A stretch of 44,736 bases of DNA from an uncultured Acidobacteriota bacterium (GTDB lineage: Bacteria > Acidobacteriota > CAIWXX01): the NCBI GenBank assembly GCA_903916735.1, contig CAIWXX010000025.1, positions 1 to 44,736 on the forward strand, written 5' to 3'. Made by a program: the position numbers and the translations under genes. Below, in pieces: positions 1 to 8,166 of this stretch (its first letter is position 1; each line of letters opens with the position of its first letter). The notes beneath the pieces are model-generated. The model was not told the DNA's origin. It did no database searches and saw only the letters and a list, made by a program, of their open reading frames with translations.

Positions 1-137
1 ACAGCCGAATGTTCAATATTCAACATTCGGACGAAGTAGTTATATTGCCAGAGGCCTGACCAGGGAGCGATGCATAGAAAGATACCCGCAACGTAAGTGC
101 ATGCAATGTAGCCGTAGAGCATCCAGCGTCGACTCAC
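1..137 (-). CDS. Small membrane protein, partial (runs off left edge)
   Basis: A reading frame begins right at the stop of the upstream TPR gene and continues to the window edge (about 45 codons visible). The start is either a GTG at 137-135, which overlaps the TPR stop as GTGA and has an AAGGG just upstream, or an ATG at 122-120. The visible protein is aromatic and hydrophobic (YGYIACTYVAGIFLCIAPWS, then LWQYNYFVR), which looks like one membrane segment followed by a short loop. I recall short membrane proteins of this kind in Acidobacteria but cannot name a function. The overlap suggests translational coupling with the TPR gene. The last visible codons run through a near-perfect palindrome (5-30), so the frame may be disrupted or lengthened by a repeat. 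Confidence 0.55.
   Translation of the reverse strand, partial: MSRRWMLYGYIACTYVAGIFLCIAPWSGLWQYNYFVRMLNIEHSA
5..30. repeat. 26-bp near-perfect palindrome
   Basis: The two 9-bp arms CCGAATGTT and AACATTCGG are exact reverse complements and flank the self-complementary core AATATT; only the two C residues beside the core fail to pair. It lies inside the frame of the partial membrane protein. Short AT-rich dyads of this type usually occur as dispersed intergenic repeats, so its location in a coding frame is unusual. Confidence 0.7.
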
Positions 138-3100
138 TGTCCCTTGCTTCGAGCGAGAAGGTCCTGGGTCTCCTTAATTCGATCACTCACTGACCGGTAA
201 TTGGCATTGTAACCGAAAACATCCTTGAAGGCCTCCATCGCGCGCTCGTACTCGCCGATCTGCTGATAAGCCAATCCGAGATCATATCGAAGGCCCTGAT
301 ATTCATTTTCCCGGTGCCCCGGCATTTCGATGCCTTTTTTCAACCAGCTCACGGCCTGCTTGGGCATTCCTTTTTCCATGAAACAGAGTCCAAGAAGCGA
401 GCAGCATTCCAGGAATTTATTGGGATCTCGGGCCGCGATCTGAAATTCCCCGATCGCCTCGTCGATCAAGCCCATCTCCTTGTAGGCAATGCCCAGATTA
501 TACCGCGTGTCGAAATCTTCAGTTCCGAGCTGCTTTTCGATCCCTTTCTTGAACTCGGTGAAGAGCTCTTCCAGGCTCTTTTCCTGGTAAGCCTGGCTCT
601 CGTCTGTGACAATTTCTTCTTCCCGCGATGCGGCGCGGATTTCTTCTGCCTTGAGGAGCTCAGCCTCGAGCTCCGAGGAAAGATCGAAAAACTCCTCCTT
701 ATCACCGGCCGGCCGCTCATCAGGTACAGCAGCCACGGGTGAGCTGCTGACGGCTGTGATCTCGACCTTCTCATTCAGGTCGAGCGTCAGTTCTTCTTCG
801 GCACCGGGAGCAATAGCTTCTTCCTGGAGGAAGGTCTCATCCAAGCCGGGAACAAGGAGCTCAGCCGGATGGAAGGGGGCTACTAGCTGAGCGCCTGCAG
901 GACGCTGTTCATCAATAAACTCGATCTCATCGAGAGAGCTGATGAGATCCCCGGGTAGCTCATCCTCAAGAGGCGGGCCTGGGATTCGCGACGGAGCCGG
1001 GGGCGCCTTGGGAGTGGCTTTGCTGACGGTCCGGACGATGGCTTCGAGCTCAGGGATGTCTTCGATCAGGACTTCATCGAGTGTCAGAGGCTTTGGTTCA
1101 GACGGTCGATCCGGCGGCGGCGTGATCGCTGGCGGCTCCACGCCGGCGGCGGATGCTTTTGGCGGCCGCCCGGGCTTTTTGGCGGTTGGTGGAAGGGCCG
1201 GTGTCGCCGGCGCAGCGGATCGAGCTTGCTGCGGAGACTCAATATGAATATCCATGCTCGCGACGGCCTCCCGCAACTCCTTCAATTCGGGCATCTCTTC
1301 TTCGACGAGAGAAGGCTTGGAGATGGCGACCGGTGGGGGAGCATGTTTGATTTTGGGCGGCTTGGGAACGGCGATCGGCGGTGGTGGCTGCTTGATTTCA
1401 GGTGGCTTGGCAGCAGTCATCGGGGGTGGAGACTGCTTGATTTCGGGCGGCTTGGCGACTGATGGTCGTGCGGCGGGTGGTGGTGTGAGCGGCGGTGGTA
1501 TTGGCAGCTTTTTTTCTTTCTCTTCGATCTCGCCAAAGAGCGCCCGAACCGAGACCCCCTCAACCTCTTCCAACCCGCCTTCGATCCCGACCACATCCTC
1601 AAACGAAGCGAAATCCAGATCTATATCCGGCATCTCAACTTCTTCATCGTCTGACAGTGGTAGGGCAGGTTCGATCCGAGCTCCCTCTTTTGCGATGAGA
1701 GGCTGAGCTACCTGCGGAAGATCGATCTTTCCGATCTCCGCGGCCGGTTGTTTTTCTTCGACCGGCTCTTCGAGCCCCGCGAGATCTATCTCAAGTTCCT
1801 CTTCAATCACCTCAACCGGCGGCGGGGCCTGCGGCGGGGCCGGCGGAGCCGGCTTCGCCGGTTCCGTAACCGGCGGCATGCGCTGGCCTCGTTCGAGAGA
1901 GCGCATGCGATCGAGCAGTCCAGGGGCATTAGGGTCGAGGCGTGTGGCATCAGCGAGCACCGACCGCGCGTTCTCATCATCCTTCAAATCTTGGTAGATT
2001 TCGGAGAGAACCATGCACTCCTTAACGGCTTCGGCCACCCAACCCTTCTCTTCGAAAATTTCGCGCAGGATCGAGTGCCCATGAAGATTCATCGGTTCAA
2101 TTTTCAGAACATTCGCTACCTGCTCTTGAGCTTTATCATAGAGCTTGTATCGCATGAAGACATCGGCTTCAGTCAGGCATTCCAGGATCTCTGCTGCTGC
2201 TCCCTCTTCATCCATCGTTGGCACGGCCGGCTTGGGCGGGGCGGCGCGCTGGGCCACTGTGGGTTCTACGGGTGTGGCCGAAACTCGGACTTCCCCCTTC
2301 TCCTTAGCCGCTGCCGTGGATGGTTGAGCAGGTGCCTGAGCCTCTTCTTCATCCGGCGCCGGCGGCTCTTTCTCGCCCTTGAACTTGATCAAGCGCTCGC
2401 GATGCTGAAAATTTTCGGGATCGAGATCAATGACCTGCTGCAGAACGCCAAGAGCTTCTTGGGTCTGACCGATGGCATAATAAGCGTCAGCAAGAGATGA
2501 GAGCGCTGCAATCAGGTTGGATTGCTGTTTGAAAGCGGAATAGATCTCAACCAATTTCCCGAGAGTTGGTATGTGCGAGGGCGAGATGTTGAGAATCGAT
2601 CGCATGAGTGCAACCGCTTTCTCGCCCTCTCGCTGCTTGACAAGAGCATCCACAGCCGGATCGAAGAGATCGAAGGCACGATCAAGCTGATTTCGCTTGA
2701 TGAACGCCTGCCCCATCTCAAGGAGGTTATAACTTTCCGCCGGATCAACATCGACAAGCCTCTTGAAGCATTGCTCGGCTCGATTGAAATCTTCCTCCTT
2801 GAGAAAAAGGCCGCCGAGATACTTCAATAAGCCTGGATCATGTGGATTTGCTTTCAACGCCTCGGTCAGGAGGACGATGGCGCTGTCACGTTGTCCAAAA
2901 TCCAGACGCGCTTGAGCCACAGAGATGAGTGCCTGTGAATTGCTCCGATCAAAATCGAGAGCCCGGTTCAGATACAGGAGACATTCCTCTGTTTGACCCT
3001 TGTTTCTCAGCTCAGTGGCAACGCGAGTAAATTCTTCAACGGCCTGCGGAAGCATTTTTTCCTTGACATAGAGTTCGGCGAGCTTGATCCGCATCTTGAC

Positions 3101-3538
3101 GTTATCGCGATCAAGTTCAACCAGACGCCTGTAGGTATCGAGGGCATCGGTAATTCTATTCTGCCGCTGATAATACTCGGCGAGCTCAATGTACTGATTC
3201 CGCGATTCATTGACCAGGCCCTGTTTGGAATACAATTCGGCCAGCTTGGTCATCACACCCAGGTTCTGCGGATCGATCCGCTTGACTTTGGTGTACATGG
3301 CGATGGCCTTCAGGATAAATCCATCCTGGGTATAAAACTCGGCCATCTCCGTCCAGTGATGCACGGATTCGCGTACTTTCCCGAGACGCGCGTAAAGGTC
3401 TCCGACCTGATTCCGAACCTGCCAGTCCTTGGGATTGTCCTTCAGAAGTGTGAGATATTCGGCGATTGCATTCTCAAGTCGGCCGGCTTTGATATATTTC
3501 TCGGCGTTCTTGTTGATCTTCTCGCGGTTGATCGCCAT
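134..3538 (-). CDS. Very large TPR protein with proline-rich and acidic linker
   Basis: A protein of 1134 residues with no signal peptide. Residues about 1-390 form a run of tetratricopeptide repeats (alternating A/G/Y and LDP/NP turn positions). A second TPR block spans about 440-560, and a last block about 1010-1134. Between about 570 and 1000 the chain is low-complexity, rich in Pro, Glu, Asp and Ala, with three tandem 15-residue units near 694-738. TPR domains are scaffolds for protein-protein contacts. The layout suggests a cytoplasmic hub with two or three docking surfaces joined by a flexible acidic tether. It sits 14 bp after rnhB and is the penultimate gene of the ffh operon. Its partner is not evident; a role in assembly or secretion is only inferred. 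The ATG at 3538 has only a weak ribosome site (GTGAG). Confidence 0.85.
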   Translation of the reverse strand: MAINREKINKNAEKYIKAGRLENAIAEYLTLLKDNPKDWQVRNQVGDLYARLGKVRESVHHWTEMAEFYTQDGFILKAIAMYTKVKRIDPQNLGVMTKLAELYSKQGLVNESRNQYIELAEYYQRQNRITDALDTYRRLVELDRDNVKMRIKLAELYVKEKMLPQAVEEFTRVATELRNKGQTEECLLYLNRALDFDRSNSQALISVAQARLDFGQRDSAIVLLTEALKANPHDPGLLKYLGGLFLKEEDFNRAEQCFKRLVDVDPAESYNLLEMGQAFIKRNQLDRAFDLFDPAVDALVKQREGEKAVALMRSILNISPSHIPTLGKLVEIYSAFKQQSNLIAALSSLADAYYAIGQTQEALGVLQQVIDLDPENFQHRERLIKFKGEKEPPAPDEEEAQAPAQPSTAAAKEKGEVRVSATPVEPTVAQRAAPPKPAVPTMDEEGAAAEILECLTEADVFMRYKLYDKAQEQVANVLKIEPMNLHGHSILREIFEEKGWVAEAVKECMVLSEIYQDLKDDENARSVLADATRLDPNAPGLLDRMRSLERGQRMPPVTEPAKPAPPAPPQAPPPVEVIEEELEIDLAGLEEPVEEKQPAAEIGKIDLPQVAQPLIAKEGARIEPALPLSDDEEVEMPDIDLDFASFEDVVGIEGGLEEVEGVSVRALFGEIEEKEKKLPIPPPLTPPPAARPSVAKPPEIKQSPPPMTAAKPPEIKQPPPPIAVPKPPKIKHAPPPVAISKPSLVEEEMPELKELREAVASMDIHIESPQQARSAAPATPALPPTAKKPGRPPKASAAGVEPPAITPPPDRPSEPKPLTLDEVLIEDIPELEAIVRTVSKATPKAPPAPSRIPGPPLEDELPGDLISSLDEIEFIDEQRPAGAQLVAPFHPAELLVPGLDETFLQEEAIAPGAEEELTLDLNEKVEITAVSSSPVAAVPDERPAGDKEEFFDLSSELEAELLKAEEIRAASREEEIVTDESQAYQEKSLEELFTEFKKGIEKQLGTEDFDTRYNLGIAYKEMGLIDEAIGEFQIAARDPNKFLECCSLLGLCFMEKGMPKQAVSWLKKGIEMPGHRENEYQGLRYDLGLAYQQIGEYERAMEAFKDVFGYNANYRSVSDRIKETQDLLARSKGQ
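1324..1458 (-). repeat. Three tandem 45-bp units within the TPR gene
   Basis: The coding strand carries three consecutive, diverged 45-bp units, each encoding a 15-residue motif of the form KPP(E/K)IK(Q/H)-x-PPP followed by four or five small or hydrophobic residues (AKPPEIKQSPPP, AKPPEIKQPPPP, PKPPKIKHAPPP). The unit length keeps the frame, so copy number could change without breaking the protein. This is a likely site of length variation between strains. Confidence 0.8.
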
Positions 3539-3552
3539 GTCATACTCACATA

Positions 3553-4194
3553 CTAGAACGCGAGCCTTGGCTGCTCTTCTTCAAGAAAGCGGCAAAATGA
3601 ACGTCGGTGCAATTCCGACATTCCGTATCTCTGGATGGCTTCCATGTGCGCCTGTGTTCCATATCCCTTATTTTTGGAGAGATTATAGCACGGGAAGGTG
3701 GGCGCATACAGCTGCATGAGACAATCGCGCTGAACTTTGGCGAGGATCGAAGCTGCGGCGATCGATGCACTTGTCTGGTCGCCTTTGATGATGCCCTGCT
3801 GAGGAAAGGCAAGATCCTGGATCGGTTCGCCATCGACGAGAACGAAATCGGGAGGAGGATCGAGCAGTGTGAGCGCCTGGCGCATCGCTCTGAAAGTGGC
3901 CTGGCGAATGTTCAATGCGTCGATCTCCAGATGTGAGGCACTCGCAACAGCAAAAGTCGTCTTTTTCATGATCCACAGTGCCAACTCGTGCCTCCGTTCG
4001 GGGGCCAATCTCTTGCTGTCATCAATGCCAGGATGGCTTCCCCGATCGAGAACCACCGCGGCAGCAACGACCGGCCCGAACAATGCTCCACGGCCGACCT
4101 CATCGACACCGGCTACCCGGGCATATCCGGCGCTCCAAAGGCCGTTTTCCAGTTGACAGCCACAGTGGCTATCAAGCCTCCTGGCTCGCGGCAT
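3553..4194 (-). CDS. rnhB: Ribonuclease HII
   Basis: RNase HII removes ribonucleotides and RNA primers from DNA in the cytoplasm by metal-dependent hydrolysis. The hallmark GVDEVGRG (catalytic D31, E32) is followed by [21 protein letters not shown] and [21 protein letters not shown]-type motifs, and the end has GYGTQAH. The 213-residue length is normal. I placed the start at the ATG at 4194, preceded by GGGAGCCGGAGCAC; a longer frame upstream only translates rplS antisense to its own frame. The gene overlaps the end of rplS by 23 bp, so the two are probably translationally coupled. This rplS-rnhB pairing is common in many bacterial phyla. Confidence 0.95.
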   Translation of the reverse strand: MPRARRLDSHCGCQLENGLWSAGYARVAGVDEVGRGALFGPVVAAAVVLDRGSHPGIDDSKRLAPERRHELALWIMKKTTFAVASASHLEIDALNIRQATFRAMRQALTLLDPPPDFVLVDGEPIQDLAFPQQGIIKGDQTSASIAAASILAKVQRDCLMQLYAPTFPCYNLSKNKGYGTQAHMEAIQRYGMSELHRRSFCRFLEEEQPRLAF

Positions 4195-4573
4195 GTGCTC
4201 CGGCTCCCGATGCTGTATGCGCAGGAACCTGCCTCTTGTCCTTGAGCCTTGCGGCTTTCCCCTGCAACTTGCGGAGATAATAGAAGCGCGCGCGCTTCGC
4301 ATTGCCGCTTCTCACCACCTCGATCTTGTCAACATTCGGCGAGTACAATGGGAAAATCCGCTCAACTCCGACTCTGAAACTCACTTTTCGGACCGTGAAT
4401 GTCGACGAGAGGCCGGCTCGATGACGGGCAATCACGACCCCTTCGTAAACCTGAATTCGTTCCTTCTCGCCCTCTCTGACCTTTACGTGGACTTTGACGG
4501 TGTCCCCTCCCCGAAAAGAAGGCAGAGTCTTCGTTGTAAGCTGCGTCTCATCGACCGCTTTGACAGGTTGCAT
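4172..4573 (-). CDS. rplS: Ribosomal protein L19 (bL19)
   Basis: L19 sits at the 30S-50S interface of the large subunit. The protein shows the family core [30 protein letters not shown], the [20 protein letters not shown] region and [12 protein letters not shown]. Family members are about 115 residues; this one is 133, with an added Ala/His-rich tail ([16 protein letters not shown]) that overlaps the start of rnhB. Two in-frame ATGs exist at 4579 and 4573. The second is chosen because AAGGAG lies 8 nt before it but only 2 nt before the first. It follows trmD after 134 bp of untranslated sequence, the usual trmD-rplS order. Confidence 0.96.
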   Translation of the reverse strand: MQPVKAVDETQLTTKTLPSFRGGDTVKVHVKVREGEKERIQVYEGVVIARHRAGLSSTFTVRKVSFRVGVERIFPLYSPNVDKIEVVRSGNAKRARFYYLRKLQGKAARLKDKRQVPAHTASGAGAHAASQEA

Positions 4574-4713
4574 GATCATATCTCCTTATCTGACTATTTC
4601 ACTGGTCATTCTCAATCGCCGGCATTCGACAAGTCCCCGAGAACGCGACTGCAAACGAAAGGCCTTGCTCCGCAAGCACATCACACTCCTATAAAATGCC
4701 ATGGGACAAATAT

Positions 4714-5403
4714 CTATCCATGCACATGATGAAAAAGATCCGGGCGATTGATCCGGGTCCGCTTCTCGGCTTGTTCGTGCCGCCATCGATCAACGCGAGC
4801 ATGGTTGCCGGAGAGCAACTCCTCCGGCACCCCCCACCTTCGAAATTCCGGCGGCCTCGTATACTGGGGATAATCCAGAATGCCTTCAACGAAGCTCTCG
4901 GCCTTCACCGAATCCGGATTTCCAACGGCGCCAGGGATGAGGCGAGTTACAGCTTCGATGACCACCAACGCAGCGATTTCTCCTCCGGCGAGGACATAAT
5001 CTCCGATAGAGAGTTCCTCATCGACCATGTGCTCTGCCACTCGGTGATCCACGCCCTCGTAGCGGCCGCTGATAAGGAGAAGGCGTCGAGCTGTCGCATA
5101 TCTGAAAGCTGTGGCCTGATCGAGCCGTGATCCCTGCGGTGACAGAAGGATCACAAGAGGCTTCTCTTCTCCGACGGCTGAGAGCGATTCAATAGCGCGC
5201 CAGATCGGCTCCGGTTTCATCACCATTCCCGGGCCTCCCCCGTATGGCGTGTCATCGACCTGAAGGTGCGCCCCTTCGGCATAGTCCCGCAAGTTGTGAA
5301 TGAAAACCGAGGCAACTCCGGCGGCCATCGCTCGCTTGAGCAGCCCGCAGGACAGAGGCCCGGAGAAAAATTCCGGGAAGATCGTGACCACATCAAATCG
5401 CAT
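4714..5403 (-). CDS. trmD: tRNA (guanine-37-N1)-methyltransferase TrmD
   Basis: TrmD methylates G37 next to the anticodon using S-adenosylmethionine and so prevents +1 frameshifts. The 229-residue protein starts MRFDVVTIFPEFF and carries YGGGPGMVMKPEP, the trefoil-knot SAM-binding segment LLISGRYEGVDHRV, then IGDYVLAGGEIAALV and the C-terminal YPQYTRPPEFRRWGVPEELL-type region. All are standard for the SPOUT class. Its ATG lies 11 bp inside the end of rimM, so translation is likely coupled. RimM and TrmD occur together in most bacteria. Confidence 0.97.
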   Translation of the reverse strand: MRFDVVTIFPEFFSGPLSCGLLKRAMAAGVASVFIHNLRDYAEGAHLQVDDTPYGGGPGMVMKPEPIWRAIESLSAVGEEKPLVILLSPQGSRLDQATAFRYATARRLLLISGRYEGVDHRVAEHMVDEELSIGDYVLAGGEIAALVVIEAVTRLIPGAVGNPDSVKAESFVEGILDYPQYTRPPEFRRWGVPEELLSGNHARVDRWRHEQAEKRTRINRPDLFHHVHG

Positions 5404-6058
5404 TTAATTCCAGCAGCCCTTCAGGTGGATTGATCCATACCTGTTTCAGCGAAGGCTCGATTCGATAGCAGATATCCTCGCAAAAAGGGATGAGGACGAC
5501 TTCACCACCTGCGGCAGCGGCCACCTTGAGGAGAGGATTCTGGCTGCCGGTGATACCCGTAATTTTTCCAACAGGCGCGCCATCTTTTAACAGCACAGTG
5601 CAACCGATCAGATCGAAATGAAAGTAACTTCCCAGCGGGAGTGGCCAAGCCTCCTCGCGGAACACATGAAGCTCGGCTCCAACCAGCGTTTCCGCTTCAT
5701 CAATTGTATGAGCCGCTGTTGTTTTGATGACAGCGCCATCCCGAACCAACCTCGCTGATTCGATCTGCACATCGATCAGAGGCTTTCCCGGCAACGCCAG
5801 CAGAACATGTTCCAGCTTGCAGATATGCTCGGGGAAGTCCGTCAATACCTCCAGACGCAATTCGCCTCGCAACCCTTGAGGGCGCCTCACGCGCGCGAGC
5901 AAGACAGTCCCCTGTTCCGGGTTCTGAGTTCCGAGCTCCTCTTGAACACAGCTCAAAATGCCTGGTTCGGAACTCGAAACCCAAAACTCGGAACTCTCTG
6001 CTGGCATGGTTCCAGCGCCAGATCCGCCCTTGCAGGCGGACAGTTCGGCTTCTTTCAT
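5393..6058 (-). CDS. rimM: Ribosome maturation factor RimM with repeat-derived N-terminal extension
   Basis: RimM assists 16S rRNA processing and binds S19 in the 30S head. The canonical part begins near residue 52 (VLLARVRRPQGLRGELRL), followed by the PRC-barrel part (YFHFDLIGCTVLLKDG, VGKITGITGSQNPLL, IPFCEDIC). The total is 221 residues against a usual 165-180. The extra 50 residues at the start include SSEFWVSSSEPG and EELGTQNPEQG, which are direct translations of a short inverted repeat (5914-5997). The ATG at 6058 is one base after the khpA stop and has GGAG 8 nt upstream, so it is a good start. A TTG nearer the core (in VLLAR) is possible but has no clear ribosome site. The extension is probably translated. 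Confidence 0.92.
   Translation of the reverse strand: MKEAELSACKGGSGAGTMPAESSEFWVSSSEPGILSCVQEELGTQNPEQGTVLLARVRRPQGLRGELRLEVLTDFPEHICKLEHVLLALPGKPLIDVQIESARLVRDGAVIKTTAAHTIDEAETLVGAELHVFREEAWPLPLGSYFHFDLIGCTVLLKDGAPVGKITGITGSQNPLLKVAAAAGGEVVLIPFCEDICYRIEPSLKQVWINPPEGLLELNAI
5914..5997. repeat. Inverted repeat of the GAACTCGGAACTC type, inside rimM
   Basis: The 10-bp arms GAGTTCCGAG (5926-5935) and CTCGGAACTC (5987-5996) are exact reverse complements. Between and around them are more copies of the same pattern (GTTCCGGGTTC at 5914, GGTTCGGAACTCGAAACCC at 5964). Such sequences are, to my knowledge, usually dispersed intergenic repeats in several phyla. Here the repeat is read through in frame at the start of rimM. 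Confidence 0.75.
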
Positions 6059-6059
6059 C

Positions 6060-6290
6060 TTACTCCAGGATTTCCAGGACGAACCGTTTTTTCACCTTCA
6101 TGCCTGCAGCATTCAGGATCGTCCGGATCGCGTGCGCCGTACGTCCCTGCTTTCCGATCACTTTCCCTAAATCCTGCTGTGCAACCCTCAGCTCGAGAAC
6201 GGTCGTTTGTTCCCCTGTGACCTCAGCCACCGAGACTTTGTCTGGATTGTCAACCAGTTGTTTCGCGATCAGCTCCAACAGTTCCTTCAT
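6060..6290 (-). CDS. khpA: KH-domain RNA-binding protein KhpA
   Basis: A 76-residue single KH-domain protein (YlqC/KhpA family) that binds RNA broadly and in Gram-positives pairs with KhpB. The RNA-gripping loop GKQG is at residues 46-49 within [19 protein letters not shown]. The start has a strong GAGGAGG 7 nt upstream. It sits between rpsP and rimM, the conserved location of the family, and its stop is one base before the rimM start. A partner khpB is not in this window. Confidence 0.93.
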   Translation of the reverse strand: MKELLELIAKQLVDNPDKVSVAEVTGEQTTVLELRVAQQDLGKVIGKQGRTAHAIRTILNAAGMKVKKRFVLEILE

Positions 6291-6493
6291 ACGTGCCTCC
6301 TCAATGGAATGGGAAAATCAGAACCCGCTGATGTGCGGTACCAAGTGCAATGCATATTAGACCACCGAGGCATTAAATGTCGAATATCCGGCATCGCGGA
6401 TAACTCCTCTGATTTCACCGCTAACATGAAGGATAACTCCAGATGTCACTGCCGGCAAGTGCACGGCCGTGTCCCGGCTTCTTCTTTCGTCTG

Positions 6494-6730
6494 TTAGTTT
6501 GGTTGAGCAGCGAGAAGCGACCGAACCGTCTCGGAGACTTCCGCCCCCTTCGATATCCAGTACGCCGCTCGATCACGATCGAGCTTGACATCCGCCGCCG
6601 CCGGGATTGGGTTGTAAAACCCCAACGTGTCCAGAACCTTGCCGGCCCGGCTGTTGCTCCGTTCGACGACTACAATGCGATAAAACGGCTTTTTATTCCG
6701 TCCCAGTCGCTTGAGTCTGATTGTAACCAT
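6494..6730 (-). CDS. rpsP: Ribosomal protein S16 (bS16)
   Basis: S16 is an assembly protein of the 30S subunit body. The 78-residue protein begins MVTIRLKRLGRNKKPFYRIV and continues with RAGKVLDTLGFYNP and DRAAYWISKGAEVSETV, all diagnostic. It starts 18 bp after ffh, as in many genomes. The 203 bp after it, before khpA, contain no gene that I can support; that spacer may hold an RNA processing or attenuation signal, though I see no clear hairpin with a T-tract. Confidence 0.97.
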   Translation of the reverse strand: MVTIRLKRLGRNKKPFYRIVVVERSNSRAGKVLDTLGFYNPIPAAADVKLDRDRAAYWISKGAEVSETVRSLLAAQPN

Positions 6731-6748
6731 GTAACCTCCGTCGCTTGA

Positions 6749-8089
6749 TTAAGTCGATTTCTGAAATAATTGCGGTATGCGCTTTCCGAAACGAACGCGC
6801 TTCATCATTTTCCTCATCTCGGCATACGAGCGGAGGAGTTGATTGACTTCCTGCACGGATCGACCGCTGCCTGATGCAATGCGCTTACGGCGGCTCCCGT
6901 CGATGACATTTGGGGTTTCGCGTTCGAGCAGCGTCATTGATTGGATGATCGCTTCAGTATGCAGGATTGCCCGATCGTCAATATCCGTCTCGCTCGGCAG
7001 CCGCATCCCGCCGGGGAGCATCTTGAGGATATCGCCGAGCGAACCCATTTTCTTGACCTGACGTATTTGATCCAGCATGTCGTCCAGAGTGAATGCGTTT
7101 TTCCTCAGCTTTTCCTGAAGTCGTTGCGCATCCTTGATCGAAACTGCTTCTTCCGCTTTTTCAATGAGGCCCATGAGATCGCCCATGCCGAGAATCCGCG
7201 ACGCCATGCGCTCAGGTTGGAAAACTTCGAAATCCCCCGACTTTTCGCCGACACCGGCGAACTTGATCGTCTTCCCAGTGACCTCGCGCACCGACAGCGC
7301 CGCGCCACCGCGGCTGTCGCCATCGAGTTTGGTGAGGATGATTCCGGTGAGCGCCAGTCGCTCATTGAACGCCTGTGAACTGCGCACGGCATCCTGCCCC
7401 GTCATGCTGTCGGCAACATATAGGATCTCACTCGGCTTCAGCGCATCACGTAGGACAACCAGTTCCTCCATCAGCGCGTCATCGATGTGGAGCCGTCCGG
7501 CTGTGTCGATGATAAGCGGATTAAAGCCCTTGAGACGCGCTTCATTAAAACACTCGCGCCCAAGCTCGCGCACCGTTGTCGACTTGCCCTCGAAATACCT
7601 GAGGTGATGTTGATCAGAAAGAATCCTGAGCTGTTCCCGAGCAGCAGGACGCTGCAAGTCGGTCGACGCGAGGAGAGGGGTGAGGGAGCGCTTGCCGAGA
7701 TAGAGAGCCAGTTTGGCTGCTGTGGTGGTTTTGCCCGATCCCTGAAGTCCAACAAGAAAGAAAACTGATGGAAATCCTTTGATGTTGAGTGAATCGCGTC
7801 CCTTCAGAAGCGCCGCATCGGAAGGACCGCCCAGCACGGCAACCAGCTCAGAATGAATGATCTTAATGAGTTGCTGAGCAGGCGTGAGACTGAGCAATAC
7901 CTCCTGGCCTTTCGCCTGCTCCCGAATGTGCTCGACAAAGTTTTTCACCACAACCACATTAACGTCGGCTTCAAGGAGTGCAAGACGGACTTCGCCGAGG
8001 GCTTCCTCCATGTTGGACTCGGTGAGAGTCCCTTCCCCGCGGATTCTCTTTACAATCCGCTGGAATTTGTCAGATAATCCCTCCAGCAC
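6749..8089 (-). CDS. ffh: Signal recognition particle GTPase Ffh (SRP54)
   Basis: Ffh binds signal sequences of nascent membrane proteins and delivers ribosomes to FtsY. The 446-residue protein has the N-terminal helical bundle, then the G domain with Walker A GLQGSGKTT (K120), DTAGRL, TKLDGDSRGG and GVGEKSGD, followed by the methionine-rich M domain that binds SRP RNA and signal peptides (LGDILKMLPGGM, RKRIASGSGRSVQEVNQLL). The start is a GTG at 8089 with AGGAG 9 nt upstream. It is the first gene after the promoter at 8138-8166. The SRP RNA gene itself is not found in this window. The receptor gene ftsY lies at 13251-14159. Confidence 0.97.
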   Translation of the reverse strand: MLEGLSDKFQRIVKRIRGEGTLTESNMEEALGEVRLALLEADVNVVVVKNFVEHIREQAKGQEVLLSLTPAQQLIKIIHSELVAVLGGPSDAALLKGRDSLNIKGFPSVFFLVGLQGSGKTTTAAKLALYLGKRSLTPLLASTDLQRPAAREQLRILSDQHHLRYFEGKSTTVRELGRECFNEARLKGFNPLIIDTAGRLHIDDALMEELVVLRDALKPSEILYVADSMTGQDAVRSSQAFNERLALTGIILTKLDGDSRGGAALSVREVTGKTIKFAGVGEKSGDFEVFQPERMASRILGMGDLMGLIEKAEEAVSIKDAQRLQEKLRKNAFTLDDMLDQIRQVKKMGSLGDILKMLPGGMRLPSETDIDDRAILHTEAIIQSMTLLERETPNVIDGSRRKRIASGSGRSVQEVNQLLRSYAEMRKMMKRVRFGKRIPQLFQKST

Positions 8090-8137
8090 GCCCGGCTCCT
8101 CTCATCAATATACCTCTCCATCGAGAGGGAAACCTGG

Positions 8138-8166
8138 ATACTAACTGATTGATTCTAAAATGTCAA
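8138..8166 (-). promoter_or_regulatory. Sigma-70-type promoter of the ffh operon
   Basis: On the minus strand a perfect -35 TTGACA (8166-8161) is followed after exactly 17 bp by TAGTAT (8143-8138), a four-of-six -10. Transcription would start near 8131, leaving a leader of about 40 nt. The leader contains a 6-bp stem hairpin (CCTCTC, loop GATG, GAGAGG) at about 8113-8128, before the AGGAG ribosome site. This is one of the two best-formed promoters in the window. Confidence 0.7.
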
